Assembly (NCBI GenBank): GCA_900555035.1 | Contig: USJX01000057.1 | Location: 1-18,265 of the forward strand | From: an uncultured Prevotella sp. | GTDB lineage: Bacteria > Bacteroidota > Bacteroidia > Bacteroidales > Bacteroidaceae | Direction: 5' to 3' | DNA length: 18,265 nucleotides | Shown: positions 6,437-14,886 of the stretch, piece by piece | How the letters are laid out: every line of letters begins with the position of its first letter | Position numbering within the stretch: position 1 is the stretch's first letter | The notes under the pieces: generated by a model | The model's database searches: none | The model's input: only the letters and a program-made list of their open reading frames with translations | Told to the model about the DNA's origin: nothing | Made by a program: the position numbers and the translations under genes

Positions 6437-8620
6437 ATGACGGAACAGGTAAATCTTACGGAGCAATTGAAACATTATTTCGGTTTCGATTCCTTTAAAG
6501 GCGAACAAGAGGCTATTATCAGGAACCTGATGGACGGCAACGACACGTTTGTGCTGATGCCGACAGGTGGTGGTAAGAGCTTGTGCTATCAGTTGCCATC
6601 CCTGATTATGGATGGAACAGCCATTGTCATCTCGCCATTGATCGCCTTGATGAAGAACCAGGTGGATGTTATCAATGGATTGAGCGAAGATGATGGTGTG
6701 GCTCACTATCTCAATTCATCCCTCAACAAATCGGCCATCGAGAAGGTGAAGGGTGATATCTTGAGTGGTAAGACCAAACTCCTTTATGTGGCACCGGAAT
6801 CCTTGACCAAGGAGGATAACGTGGAATTTTTGAGAAGTGTCAAGATTTCGTTCTACGCTATCGATGAGGCGCACTGTATCTCTGAGTGGGGACATGACTT
6901 CCGCCCAGAGTATAGACGCATACGCCCTATTATCAACGAGATAGGCAAGGCACCGGTGATTGCACTTACGGCTACGGCTACCGACAAGGTGCGCACAGAT
7001 ATCAAGAAGAACCTGGGCATTATTGATGCCCGAGAGTTCAAGAGCTCGTTCAACCGCCCAAACCTCTTCTATGAAGTACGTCAGAAGACTAACGACATAG
7101 ATCGCCAGATTATCATGTTTATCCGTCAGCATCCAGGTAAGAGTGGTATCATCTATTGTCTGTCTAGAAAGAAGGTGGAGGAGTTGGCCGAGGTGTTGAA
7201 GGCTAATGACATCAAGGCTGCACCTTATCATGCCGGTCTGGATTCTGCCACCCGTTCGCAGACCCAGGATGACTTCCTGATGGAGCGTCTCGACGTGATT
7301 GTGGCTACCATCGCCTTCGGTATGGGTATCGACAAGCCGGATGTAAGATTTGTTATCCACTATGATATCCCTAAGAGTCTGGAAGGCTACTATCAGGAGA
7401 CCGGACGTGCTGGACGCGACGGAGGCGAAGGCATCTGCATTGCTTTCTACGCACGCAAGGACCTGAGAAAGCTGGAGAAGTTTATGGAGAACAAGCCTGT
7501 GGCAGAGCAGGACATCGGCCGACAGCTCTTGCAGGAAACTGCGGCATACGCCGAATCTTCGGTTTGCCGCCGCAAGATGCTGCTGCACTACTTTGGCGAG
7601 GAATATGATGTGGAGAACTGCCATAACTGCGACAACTGCCTGCATCCTACCGAGAAGTTTGAGGCCAAGGATGCCCTGGTGGTGGTATTGCAGGCAGTGG
7701 CTGCCGTAAAGGAGAACTTCCGTCAGGAATATATCATCGACTTCGTGAAGGGTCGTGGCACCGACGATATCGTATCGCACAAGCACGACCAGCTGGAGGA
7801 GTTCGGTGCCGGCGAGGATATGGATGCTAAGGTATGGAACCCAGTGATTCGCCAGGCGCTGATAGCGGGCTATCTGAAGAAAGACGTAGAGAACTACGGC
7901 CTGCTGAAGCTTACTGCTGCCGGCAAGCGTTACTTGAAGGATCCGAAATCGTTCATGATAGTAGCCGACAAGGAATTCAAGGACGATTATGTGGAGAGTG
8001 GTCATGACAGCGGCAACAATGTGGAGGCATTAGACCCTGCACTCTTTGCCATGCTGAAAGCCTTGCGCAAGAATGTGGCCAAGAAGCACAAGCTGCCGCC
8101 ATACGTCATCTTCCAGGATATCTCGCTGGAGCAGATGGCTACCATGTATCCGCACGACCTGCAGGAGCTGCAGAACATCCAGGGCGTGGGTGCCGGCAAG
8201 GCGAAGCGCTACGGCAAGGAATTCTGCAAGCTGATTCATGACTACTGTCAGGAAAACGGCATCGAGCGTCCGGAGGAAATCCGCGTGAAGACCGTGGCTA
8301 AGAAGTCACTGCTCAAGGTGAGCATCATCCAGGCCATCGACCGCCAGGTGGATCTGGAAGATCTGGCGAGTGCCAAGGGGCTGGAGTTTGCCGATTTGTT
8401 AGATGAAATAGAAGCAATCGTGTATAGCGGCACCAAGTTGAACATCGATTATTTCATAGAAGACAGGATGGATGACGACAAGATAGACGACATCTACGAC
8501 TACTTCATGGAGAGTGAAACCGACGACTTGGATGCGGCACTTGATGAGTTGGACGAAGACTACACAGAAGAGGACATCAGACTGATTAGAATCAAGTTTT
8601 TGTCCGAACAAGCCAACTAA
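6437..8620 (+). CDS. recQ: ATP-dependent DNA helicase RecQ
   Basis: 3'-5' superfamily-2 DNA helicase for recombination and fork repair. In 727-residue numbering: motif I TGGGKS at 43-48, DEAH at 143-146 followed by CISEWGHDFRPEY, motif VI QETGRAGRDG at 320-329, the zinc cluster (Cys377, Cys395, Cys398, Cys401), a winged-helix RQC region at about 405-510, and an HRDC domain at about 535-603. After it comes a C-terminal extension of about 120 residues (604-727) that starts with a helical HTH-like stretch and ends in a very acidic segment (676-712). E. coli RecQ has 609 residues. I chose the ATG at 6437; an in-frame TTG at 6431 would add two residues. No clear TAnnTTTG box precedes it, so it may depend on read-through past the clpX hairpin. 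Confidence 0.93.
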   Translation: MTEQVNLTEQLKHYFGFDSFKGEQEAIIRNLMDGNDTFVLMPTGGGKSLCYQLPSLIMDGTAIVISPLIALMKNQVDVINGLSEDDGVAHYLNSSLNKSAIEKVKGDILSGKTKLLYVAPESLTKEDNVEFLRSVKISFYAIDEAHCISEWGHDFRPEYRRIRPIINEIGKAPVIALTATATDKVRTDIKKNLGIIDAREFKSSFNRPNLFYEVRQKTNDIDRQIIMFIRQHPGKSGIIYCLSRKKVEELAEVLKANDIKAAPYHAGLDSATRSQTQDDFLMERLDVIVATIAFGMGIDKPDVRFVIHYDIPKSLEGYYQETGRAGRDGGEGICIAFYARKDLRKLEKFMENKPVAEQDIGRQLLQETAAYAESSVCRRKMLLHYFGEEYDVENCHNCDNCLHPTEKFEAKDALVVVLQAVAAVKENFRQEYIIDFVKGRGTDDIVSHKHDQLEEFGAGEDMDAKVWNPVIRQALIAGYLKKDVENYGLLKLTAAGKRYLKDPKSFMIVADKEFKDDYVESGHDSGNNVEALDPALFAMLKALRKNVAKKHKLPPYVIFQDISLEQMATMYPHDLQELQNIQGVGAGKAKRYGKEFCKLIHDYCQENGIERPEEIRVKTVAKKSLLKVSIIQAIDRQVDLEDLASAKGLEFADLLDEIEAIVYSGTKLNIDYFIEDRMDDDKIDDIYDYFMESETDDLDAALDELDEDYTEEDIRLIRIKFLSEQAN

Positions 8621-8687
8621 TCACGTTAAATAGCATTAATAAGGTAAGATTTTCGTGAAAATGGAACTCTATCTGAGAAATTATTGC

Positions 8688-8695
8688 TAAATTTG
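8688..8695 (+). promoter_or_regulatory. Putative -7 box of guaB
   Basis: TAAATTTG followed by CAC matches the Bacteroidota -7 element and lies 28 bases upstream of the guaB ATG. No TTTG is seen at -33. I looked for a purine-type riboswitch in the 103-base recQ-guaB gap and saw none; only a short inverted pair ATTTTC/GAAAAT near 8649-8662. Confidence 0.55.
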
Positions 8696-8723
8696 CACGC
8701 AATAAATTTTTAAAGGTTACAAT

Positions 8724-10208
8724 ATGTCATCATTTGTTGCAGATAAAATTGTAATGGACGGTCTCACTTACGACGACGTCCTTCTGATCCCTGCGTATTC
8801 AGAGGTACTACCAAAACAGGTAGAGTTGAAAACCAAGTTCTCTCGTAACATCGAGTTGAACGTTCCATTCGTTACAGCAGCGATGGACACCGTTACCGAG
8901 GCTTCTATGGCGATTGCCATCGCCCGTGAAGGTGGTATTGGTGTTATCCACAAGAACATGAGCATCGAGGAGCAAGCTCGTCAGGTTGCCATTGTGAAGC
9001 GTGCTGAGAATGGTATGATTTATGACCCTGTCACTATCCGTCGCGGTAGTACAGTGAAGGATGCCCTTGATATGATGCACGATTATCATATCGGTGGTAT
9101 TCCTGTAGTGGATGATGAGAACCATCTCGTAGGTATTGTTACCAACCGTGACCTCCGCTTCGAGCGCCACATGGACAAGAAGATTGATGAGGTGATGACC
9201 AGCGAGAACTTGGTTACCACTCACATCCAGACCGACCTGATTGCTGCCGCTGCCATTCTGCAGGAGAACAAGATTGAGAAACTCCCTGTAGTTGACAGTG
9301 AGAACCACCTGGTAGGTTTGATTACCTACAAGGACATTACCAAGGCAAAGGATAAGCCAATGGCTTGCAAGGACGCTAAGGGTCGTCTGCGCGTAGCAGC
9401 CGGTGTAGGTGTTACCGTGGATACCATGGATCGTGCCAAGGCTTTGGTTGAGGCTGGTGCTGATGCCATCGTCATTGATACCGCTCATGGTCACTCTAAG
9501 GGTGTGATTGAGAAGTTGAAGCAGGTAAAGGCTGCTTTCCCACAGGTAGATGTTGTTGTAGGTAACGTGGCTACCGGCGAGGCTGCCAAGTTCCTGGTAG
9601 AAAATGGTGCTGATGGTGTAAAGGTGGGTATCGGTCCTGGTTCAATCTGTACTACCCGTGTGGTTGCTGGTGTGGGCGTACCACAGTTGAGTGCTGTTTA
9701 TGATGTTTACTCTGCATTGCAGGGCACTGGTGTTCCATTGATTGCCGATGGTGGCTTGCGCTACTCTGGCGATGTCGTGAAGGCGTTGGCTGCCGGCGGT
9801 AGCTGCGTGATGATCGGTTCATTGGTAGCAGGTACCGAGGAGAGTCCTGGCGACACGATCATCTTCAATGGCCGTAAGTTCAAGAGCTATCGTGGTATGG
9901 GTTCATTGGAGGCTATGGAGCAGAAGAATGGTTCTAAGGACCGTTACTTCCAGAGCGACACCAAGGACGTGAAGAAGCTCGTACCAGAGGGTATCGCTGG
10001 TCGTGTACCTTACAAGGGAACTGTACAGGAAGTAATCTACCAGTTGATTGGTGGCTTGCGCTCAGGTATGGGTTATTGCGGTGCTTTCACCATTGAGAAC
10101 TTGCACAATGCAAAGTTTACTCGTATTACAAATGCCGGTGTATTGGAGAGCCACCCACATGATATCACTATCACCAGTGAGGCTCCTAACTACAGCCGTC
10201 CTGAATAA
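8724..10208 (+). CDS. guaB: Inosine-5'-monophosphate dehydrogenase
   Basis: Oxidises IMP to XMP with NAD+, the committed step of guanine nucleotide synthesis, in the cytosol. The TIM-barrel catalytic domain is split by a CBS pair (about residues 95-205, with DYHIGGIPVVDDENHLVGIVTNRDL-like repeats at 120 and 180). The active-site loop GIGPGSICTTR places the catalytic Cys at 309. The mobile flap PEGIAGRVPYKG supplies Arg427 and Tyr430, and the phosphate-binding IADGGLRYSGD lies at 340-350. The 494-residue length is normal (E. coli 488). Codon use is strongly biased, as in tig. It heads a close-packed gene set: the next gene begins 17 bases after its stop, and a hairpin with a short T-run lies at 10249-10279 inside that next gene. 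Confidence 0.97.
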   Translation: MSSFVADKIVMDGLTYDDVLLIPAYSEVLPKQVELKTKFSRNIELNVPFVTAAMDTVTEASMAIAIAREGGIGVIHKNMSIEEQARQVAIVKRAENGMIYDPVTIRRGSTVKDALDMMHDYHIGGIPVVDDENHLVGIVTNRDLRFERHMDKKIDEVMTSENLVTTHIQTDLIAAAAILQENKIEKLPVVDSENHLVGLITYKDITKAKDKPMACKDAKGRLRVAAGVGVTVDTMDRAKALVEAGADAIVIDTAHGHSKGVIEKLKQVKAAFPQVDVVVGNVATGEAAKFLVENGADGVKVGIGPGSICTTRVVAGVGVPQLSAVYDVYSALQGTGVPLIADGGLRYSGDVVKALAAGGSCVMIGSLVAGTEESPGDTIIFNGRKFKSYRGMGSLEAMEQKNGSKDRYFQSDTKDVKKLVPEGIAGRVPYKGTVQEVIYQLIGGLRSGMGYCGAFTIENLHNAKFTRITNAGVLESHPHDITITSEAPNYSRPE

Positions 10209-10225
10209 TTATTTGAATAGAAATT

Positions 10226-11707
10226 ATGAAATTTTATGCGCTTTTCGCAGCTATGCTCCTTTCCGGGAGCATAGCTTTTGCTCAAAACGACGACCCTATT
10301 ATCATGACCATCAATGGTCAGCCAGTCAGTCGTTCCGAATTTGAATATTCTTACAACAAAAACAATTCCGAGGGTGTCATCGACAAGAAATCTGTTGATG
10401 AGTATGTTGACCTGTTCGTTAATTACAAGCTCAAGGTGTTGGCAGCTAAGGATGCCCGTATCGATACGCTCAGTTCCTTCAAGAAGGAATTCCTTCAGTA
10501 TCGCGACCAGCAGATTCGTCCTACGATGATCAATGAAGCAGACCTCGTTGCGGAAGCGCATAAAATTTATAATGAAACCAAGGAACGTATTGCCAAGGCG
10601 GGTGGTATGGTTAGACCAGCCCACATCATGATACGTTTAGGACAGAAGGCCACAGCCGAGGAACAGGAAAAAGCGAAGCTGAAGGCTGATTCTATCTACA
10701 ATGCCCTTGCCGACCGTTATGTTATCGAGAAGGTAAAGAACAGGAAGGTAAAGAAGTTGGTGAAGGGTGCTGACTTTGCCGAGATGGCCAGAAAATACTC
10801 AGACGATAAGGGTTCTGCCGTAAGAGGTGGCGACATTGCCTGGATTTCGAAGGGACAGACGGTGAAGGCTTTCGAGAAGACTGCATTCGCCCTGAAGAAG
10901 GGAGAAATCAGCAAACCGGTTTTGTCGGAGTTTGGTTATCACATCATTAAACTGGAGGATAAGCAAGACTTCTTCCCATACGATTCGGTGAAGAACGACA
11001 TCTTACGTTTCATCGATGCAAGGGGAATCAGAGAGAGAATCGTTGACCAGAAGTTGGATTCTATCGTGAAGACATTGCCTGCGGGAACCGACCGCGAGAC
11101 AATCTTGGACCAGAAGACAGCCGAGTTGACTGCCAAGGACAGCAACCTGAAGTATCTGGTACAGGAATACCACGACGGACTGATGCTCTATGAGATCAGC
11201 AACCGCATGGTTTGGGAAAAGGCTGCGAAAGACGAAAAGGCTTTGGCTGCTTATTTTGCCAAGAACAAGAAGAAATACAAGTGGGAGCAGCCACGTTTCA
11301 AGGGCATCGCTTACCATGTAAAGGATGCCGCTGATGTGGCAGCCGTAAAGAAATGTGTAAAAGGAAAACCTTTTAGCGAATGGGCTGAGTTGCTGCGCAA
11401 TGCTTTCAATGCCGACTCGGTGGTGCGTATTCGTGTAGAGAAGGGTATCTTCAAGGAGGGAGACAATGCCTTGATTGACTCGGTGGTGTTCAAGAAGAAT
11501 GCCAAGGTAGAGAAGGTGAAGGATTATCCTATTGATGCCACTTTCGGAAAGATTCTCAAAAAAGGTCCTAAGGAATATACCGACGTGAAGGCGCTGGTTG
11601 TTGCTGACTATCAGGATCAGTTGGAGAAGGAATGGGTGGCTGATTTGAGAAAGAAATATCAGTACGTGGTTGACCCTAAGGTGTTGGCTACGGTAAACAA
11701 ACATTAA
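10226..11707 (+). CDS. Periplasmic parvulin-type peptidyl-prolyl isomerase (PpiC/SurA family)
   Basis: Predicted exported folding factor for envelope proteins. Residues 1-19 form a signal peptide (Lys2, hydrophobic core, AFA before Gln20). An N-terminal helical chaperone region of SurA type (about 25-125) precedes a single rotamase domain at about 128-246, recognisable from RPAHIMIRL at its start, the SDD / GGDIAW segment (192-206) and FGYHIIKLED near its end. The domain carries a Lys/Arg-rich insertion around 163-180. The second half (250-493) is a helical region with a further diverged segment and no second clear parvulin motif. The next gene is also a SurA-type isomerase 27 bases downstream, followed by an OstA-like gene, which supports a role in outer-membrane assembly. 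Isomerase activity is unproven; it could act only as a chaperone. Confidence 0.88.
   Translation: MKFYALFAAMLLSGSIAFAQNDDPIIMTINGQPVSRSEFEYSYNKNNSEGVIDKKSVDEYVDLFVNYKLKVLAAKDARIDTLSSFKKEFLQYRDQQIRPTMINEADLVAEAHKIYNETKERIAKAGGMVRPAHIMIRLGQKATAEEQEKAKLKADSIYNALADRYVIEKVKNRKVKKLVKGADFAEMARKYSDDKGSAVRGGDIAWISKGQTVKAFEKTAFALKKGEISKPVLSEFGYHIIKLEDKQDFFPYDSVKNDILRFIDARGIRERIVDQKLDSIVKTLPAGTDRETILDQKTAELTAKDSNLKYLVQEYHDGLMLYEISNRMVWEKAAKDEKALAAYFAKNKKKYKWEQPRFKGIAYHVKDAADVAAVKKCVKGKPFSEWAELLRNAFNADSVVRIRVEKGIFKEGDNALIDSVVFKKNAKVEKVKDYPIDATFGKILKKGPKEYTDVKALVVADYQDQLEKEWVADLRKKYQYVVDPKVLATVNKH
10249..10279 (+). promoter_or_regulatory. Perfect 11-bp hairpin inside signal-sequence codons
   Basis: AGCTATGCTCC (10249-10259) and GGAGCATAGCT (10266-10276) are exact inverted copies with a 6-base loop, followed by TTTT (10276-10279). 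The hairpin begins 24 bases into the isomerase gene and 41 bases after the guaB stop. It resembles an intrinsic terminator or attenuator but is coding sequence for the signal peptide core. The T-run is short. Confidence 0.5.
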
Positions 11708-11734
11708 TATATATTTATCAGAACGGACGTATCA

Positions 11735-13186
11735 ATGAATACTGGATATAAAATGAGTCTGGCGTTTGTGGCTTTGCTCCTGGTTATCGGCATGAGCGCA
11801 AGCGCCTCACGTATGGGGATGAGCCGCCATGCCTCGGCTGCCGAAGCTGATTCGAGCCAGCAGGAGGCGATGAACGACTCGGAGAATGTGGCCCCAGGCA
11901 GCGTCGTTGACGAAGTGATTTGGGTAGTCGGCGATGAAGCTATCTTGAAGTCGGATGTCGAGGTGACTCGACTTCAGGCTGAAGCAGAGGGAATCAAGTA
12001 TGCTGGCGACCCAGACTGTTCTATCCCAGAGCAGCTTGCGGTGCAGAAGCTCTTCCTGCATCAGGCAGCCATCGACAGTATCGAGGTCTCTGAATCGGAG
12101 GTGATGCAGGGCATCGACGACCAGATTAATCACTGGGTTTCCATGATTGGTTCCCGTGAGAAACTGGAGGAGTATCGCAAGCAGAGCATCACCCAGATGC
12201 GCCAGCAGATGCACGACGACTTCAAGAACCAGCAGCTCATCCAGAAGATGAAGCAGGAGCTGGTGAAGGATATCAAGGTATCGCCTGCCCAGGTGCGCAA
12301 GTATTTCAACAACTTGCCAGCCGACAGCATTCCTTTCGTGCCAACCGAGGTGGAGGTGGAGATTCTCACCATGCAGCCTCGTATTCCTATGGAGGAAATC
12401 AATCGTGTCAAGAACCAGTTGCGTGACTTCACCGATCGTGTGAACAAGGGGGAGACTACTTTCGCAACCTTGGCCCGTCTGTATAGTGAAGACCCGGGTT
12501 CTGCCCGTATGGGTGGAGAGATGGATTATATCGGTAGAGGTATGCTGGATCCAGCATTTGCCAACGTGGCATTCAACCTGACCGACCCGAAGAAGATTTC
12601 CAAGATTGTAGAGTCGGAGTTCGGTTACCATATCATCCAGCTCATCGACAAGCGTGGTGACAAGATCAAGTGCCGCCACATCCTGCTGAAGCCAGTGGTT
12701 TCTCAGGAGGCTATCGACAAGTCAATCGGTCGTCTGGATTCCATCGGTAACGATATCCGTGCCAAGAAGTTCAGTTTCGAGGAGGCAGCTGGTGCCTTGT
12801 CTGACGATAAGGACACCCGAAATAACAAAGGTTTGATGGCAAATGCAACATCTGCCGACCGCACCTCTAAGTTCCAGATGAAGGATCTTCCTACCGAGGT
12901 GGCACGTGTGGTAGATACCATGAAGGTAGGTCAGGTTTCTGCACCTTTCACCATGGTGAACAGCAAGGGCAAGACTACTTGTGCCTTGATCAAGCTGGTG
13001 AGCCGTGTGGATGGTCATAGAGCAACCATTACCGAAGACTTCCAGGTGATGAAGGACGTGGTACTTGCCAAGGAAAGAGAAAAGACTTTGCATGATTGGG
13101 TGGTTGACAAGATAAAGAAGACCTACGTTCGCATGAACGATCGTTACAAAGATTGCAAATTTGAATATCAAGGTTGGGTTAAATGA
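11735..13186 (+). CDS. surA: SurA-like periplasmic chaperone / peptidyl-prolyl isomerase
   Basis: A 483-residue exported protein with the SurA layout: signal peptide at 1-24 (MNTGYK n-region, hydrophobic core, SASA), an N-terminal chaperone domain (about 57-195, opening with VVDEVIWVVGDEAIL), and two tandem rotamase domains. The first (about 204-306) has LYSEDPGSARMGGEMDYIGRG and FGYHIIQL. The second (about 310-425) starts with KCRHILLKP and has a more diverged active-site side, so it may be inactive. A C-terminal helix returns to the chaperone fold. The ATG at 11735 is preferred to the one at 11753 because only the former supplies a positive n-region. Its stop overlaps the start of the OstA-like gene (ATGA), indicating translational coupling. 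By family, it escorts beta-barrel proteins to BAM. The symbol is by similarity of architecture, not proven orthology. Confidence 0.88.
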   Translation: MNTGYKMSLAFVALLLVIGMSASASRMGMSRHASAAEADSSQQEAMNDSENVAPGSVVDEVIWVVGDEAILKSDVEVTRLQAEAEGIKYAGDPDCSIPEQLAVQKLFLHQAAIDSIEVSESEVMQGIDDQINHWVSMIGSREKLEEYRKQSITQMRQQMHDDFKNQQLIQKMKQELVKDIKVSPAQVRKYFNNLPADSIPFVPTEVEVEILTMQPRIPMEEINRVKNQLRDFTDRVNKGETTFATLARLYSEDPGSARMGGEMDYIGRGMLDPAFANVAFNLTDPKKISKIVESEFGYHIIQLIDKRGDKIKCRHILLKPVVSQEAIDKSIGRLDSIGNDIRAKKFSFEEAAGALSDDKDTRNNKGLMANATSADRTSKFQMKDLPTEVARVVDTMKVGQVSAPFTMVNSKGKTTCALIKLVSRVDGHRATITEDFQVMKDVVLAKEREKTLHDWVVDKIKKTYVRMNDRYKDCKFEYQGWVK

Positions 13187-14856
13187 TCAGTAACAGACAT
13201 TATAATAATTTCAAGAACGGGCATAGAATCTTTTTCGCATTGATTCTATGCCTATTTGGGTTTTCTTTGGTGCTAGCTATGCAGGCACCTAAGAAGAAAC
13301 ACAAGAAGCGCCCTCAGGGAGACAGAGTGTATCTGCTCCATGCCGATGAGTTACGCTACGACATGTATGGCAACAATCCGGATGCCCAGATAGTGAAGGG
13401 CAAGGTTTCCTTCATGCATCAGGGTGGTCACCTCACCTGCGACAGTGCCTATTTCTACCAGGGGTCCAACTCGGTGAAGGCATTCGGACATGTGCATTAC
13501 CGCCAGGGAGACACCCTCTCGCTTACCTGCGAAAGAGCCGATTATGACGGAATGATGCAGATGATGCATGCCCGCAAGAACGTGGTGCTGCGCCATCGCC
13601 GACAGAAGCTGCTTACCGACAGCCTGGATTTCGACCGTCTGTATAACATGGCTAACTTCTTTGATGGCGGTACGCTGATTGACGGCAAGGATAAGCTGGT
13701 TTCCGACTGGGGAGAGTATCACACCGAGACCCGAGAGGCAAAATTTGTCTTCAACGTGAAGTTGCGAAGCGGCAAGGATGTGATTACCACCGATACCCTG
13801 TATTATGACGTACCTACATCCACAGCCCACCTGGTGGGACCATCGAAGATTATTTCGGGTGCCAGCGTGGTGAACACCCACGATGGTTACTATGATACCA
13901 AGACCGATAAGGCGAAGCTCTTTGGCCGATCTACGCTGGTGGATAAGGACAAGTCTATCACTGGCGACAGTCTCTACTATGTGAAGAAAGGCGAGAGCAC
14001 GGGTTATGGCAATGTGGTGTATGTGGATAAGAAGAATAAGAATACGCTGACATGCAACTATCTCCGATATAACGAGAAAACCGGCAAGGGATTCGCTACC
14101 AGGAATCCTGTAGTTATCGACTATTCGCAGAAAGATACCCTGTGGATGCATTCGGATACGATGCGCATCTACACTTTCAACATCAATACCGATTCCGTAT
14201 ATCGTAAGGTGCATGCCTATCCGCATGTCCGTGCTTTCCGCAACGATGTTCAGGCTGTGTGCGACTCCCTGGTCTTCAATTCGCAGGATTCCTGCATGAC
14301 GATGTATAAGGATCCTATCACCTGGAATGCCAACCGCCAGTTGCTGGGCGAGGAAATCAAGGTGTATATGGCCGATTCCACCATCCGTTTTGCCCATGTG
14401 CTCCGTCAGGCGCTTTCCATCGAACAGATGCCCGATAAGGAACACTATAATCAGATAACTTCCAGCGAGATGAAGTCGTATTTCGACAAGGGCGAGATGA
14501 AGATGTCGGAAGCCATCGGTAATGTTCAGACCATCTACTACATGACCAACGATAAGGACAGTTCGCTGGTGGGTCTCAATTATCTGGAGACTGATACCAT
14601 GCGTATGTATCTGGGAGCGGCAAGAAAGCTGGATAAGATTTGGACCAACAAGTTTACCAGCACGATGTATCCGATTACGCAGATTCCGCCAGCCAAATAT
14701 AAATTGCCTAATTTTGCCTGGTTCGAAGATCTTCGACCAAAGGATAAAAACGACATCTTCGTATGGCGTGGCAAGGCGAAGGGTTCCGAGCTGAAGGAAA
14801 TCAAGCGCCATCAGGCTCCGCTTCAGACGCTTAAGAAAAACGAGTCTGGACAATAG
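13183..14856 (+). CDS. OstA-like protein (LptA/LptD-N type beta-jellyroll), envelope biogenesis
   Basis: A 557-residue protein with an N-terminal membrane or signal segment (residues 15-35, RIFFALILCLFGFSLVLA) followed by a basic stretch (KKKHKKRP), then a long beta-rich region. The motif [LI]T-x-D-S-L-x-[YF]-[DN] recurs about ten times (for example at 84, 114, 143, 201, 259, 289, 358), the pattern of OstA/LptA strands that stack into a hydrophobic groove for LPS lipid chains. There is no C-terminal LptD barrel; the tail from 510 is charged. It overlaps the SurA-like gene by 4 bases (ATGA) and is followed by mutL after 30 bases. Role inferred: periplasmic bridge or chaperone for LPS or a related glycolipid, functionally linked to LptB in this window. 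It could also serve another lipid. Confidence 0.82.
   Translation: MISNRHYNNFKNGHRIFFALILCLFGFSLVLAMQAPKKKHKKRPQGDRVYLLHADELRYDMYGNNPDAQIVKGKVSFMHQGGHLTCDSAYFYQGSNSVKAFGHVHYRQGDTLSLTCERADYDGMMQMMHARKNVVLRHRRQKLLTDSLDFDRLYNMANFFDGGTLIDGKDKLVSDWGEYHTETREAKFVFNVKLRSGKDVITTDTLYYDVPTSTAHLVGPSKIISGASVVNTHDGYYDTKTDKAKLFGRSTLVDKDKSITGDSLYYVKKGESTGYGNVVYVDKKNKNTLTCNYLRYNEKTGKGFATRNPVVIDYSQKDTLWMHSDTMRIYTFNINTDSVYRKVHAYPHVRAFRNDVQAVCDSLVFNSQDSCMTMYKDPITWNANRQLLGEEIKVYMADSTIRFAHVLRQALSIEQMPDKEHYNQITSSEMKSYFDKGEMKMSEAIGNVQTIYYMTNDKDSSLVGLNYLETDTMRMYLGAARKLDKIWTNKFTSTMYPITQIPPAKYKLPNFAWFEDLRPKDKNDIFVWRGKAKGSELKEIKRHQAPLQTLKKNESGQ
13220..13252 (+). promoter_or_regulatory. Perfect 11-bp inverted repeat inside signal-segment codons
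   Basis: GGCATAGAATC (13220-13230) and GATTCTATGCC (13242-13252) are exact inverted copies around an 11-base loop that begins with TTTTT. It lies 37 bases after the ATG of the OstA-like gene, in the codons of its hydrophobic N-terminal segment. No T-tract follows the right arm, so it is a hairpin in the mRNA and not a classic terminator. Confidence 0.5.
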
Positions 14857-14886
14857 TATAGTTCTTATTTTAAAATCTAAACGACG

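Noticed and set aside
6716..8005. 429-codon minus-strand open frame across recQ
   Set aside because: Sense-strand RecQ motifs are complete here; the antisense frame shows no motif.
8621..8723. Possible guanine/purine riboswitch before guaB
   Set aside because: The gap is only 103 bases and the promoter box leaves a leader of about 25 bases; no purine-aptamer loops are present.
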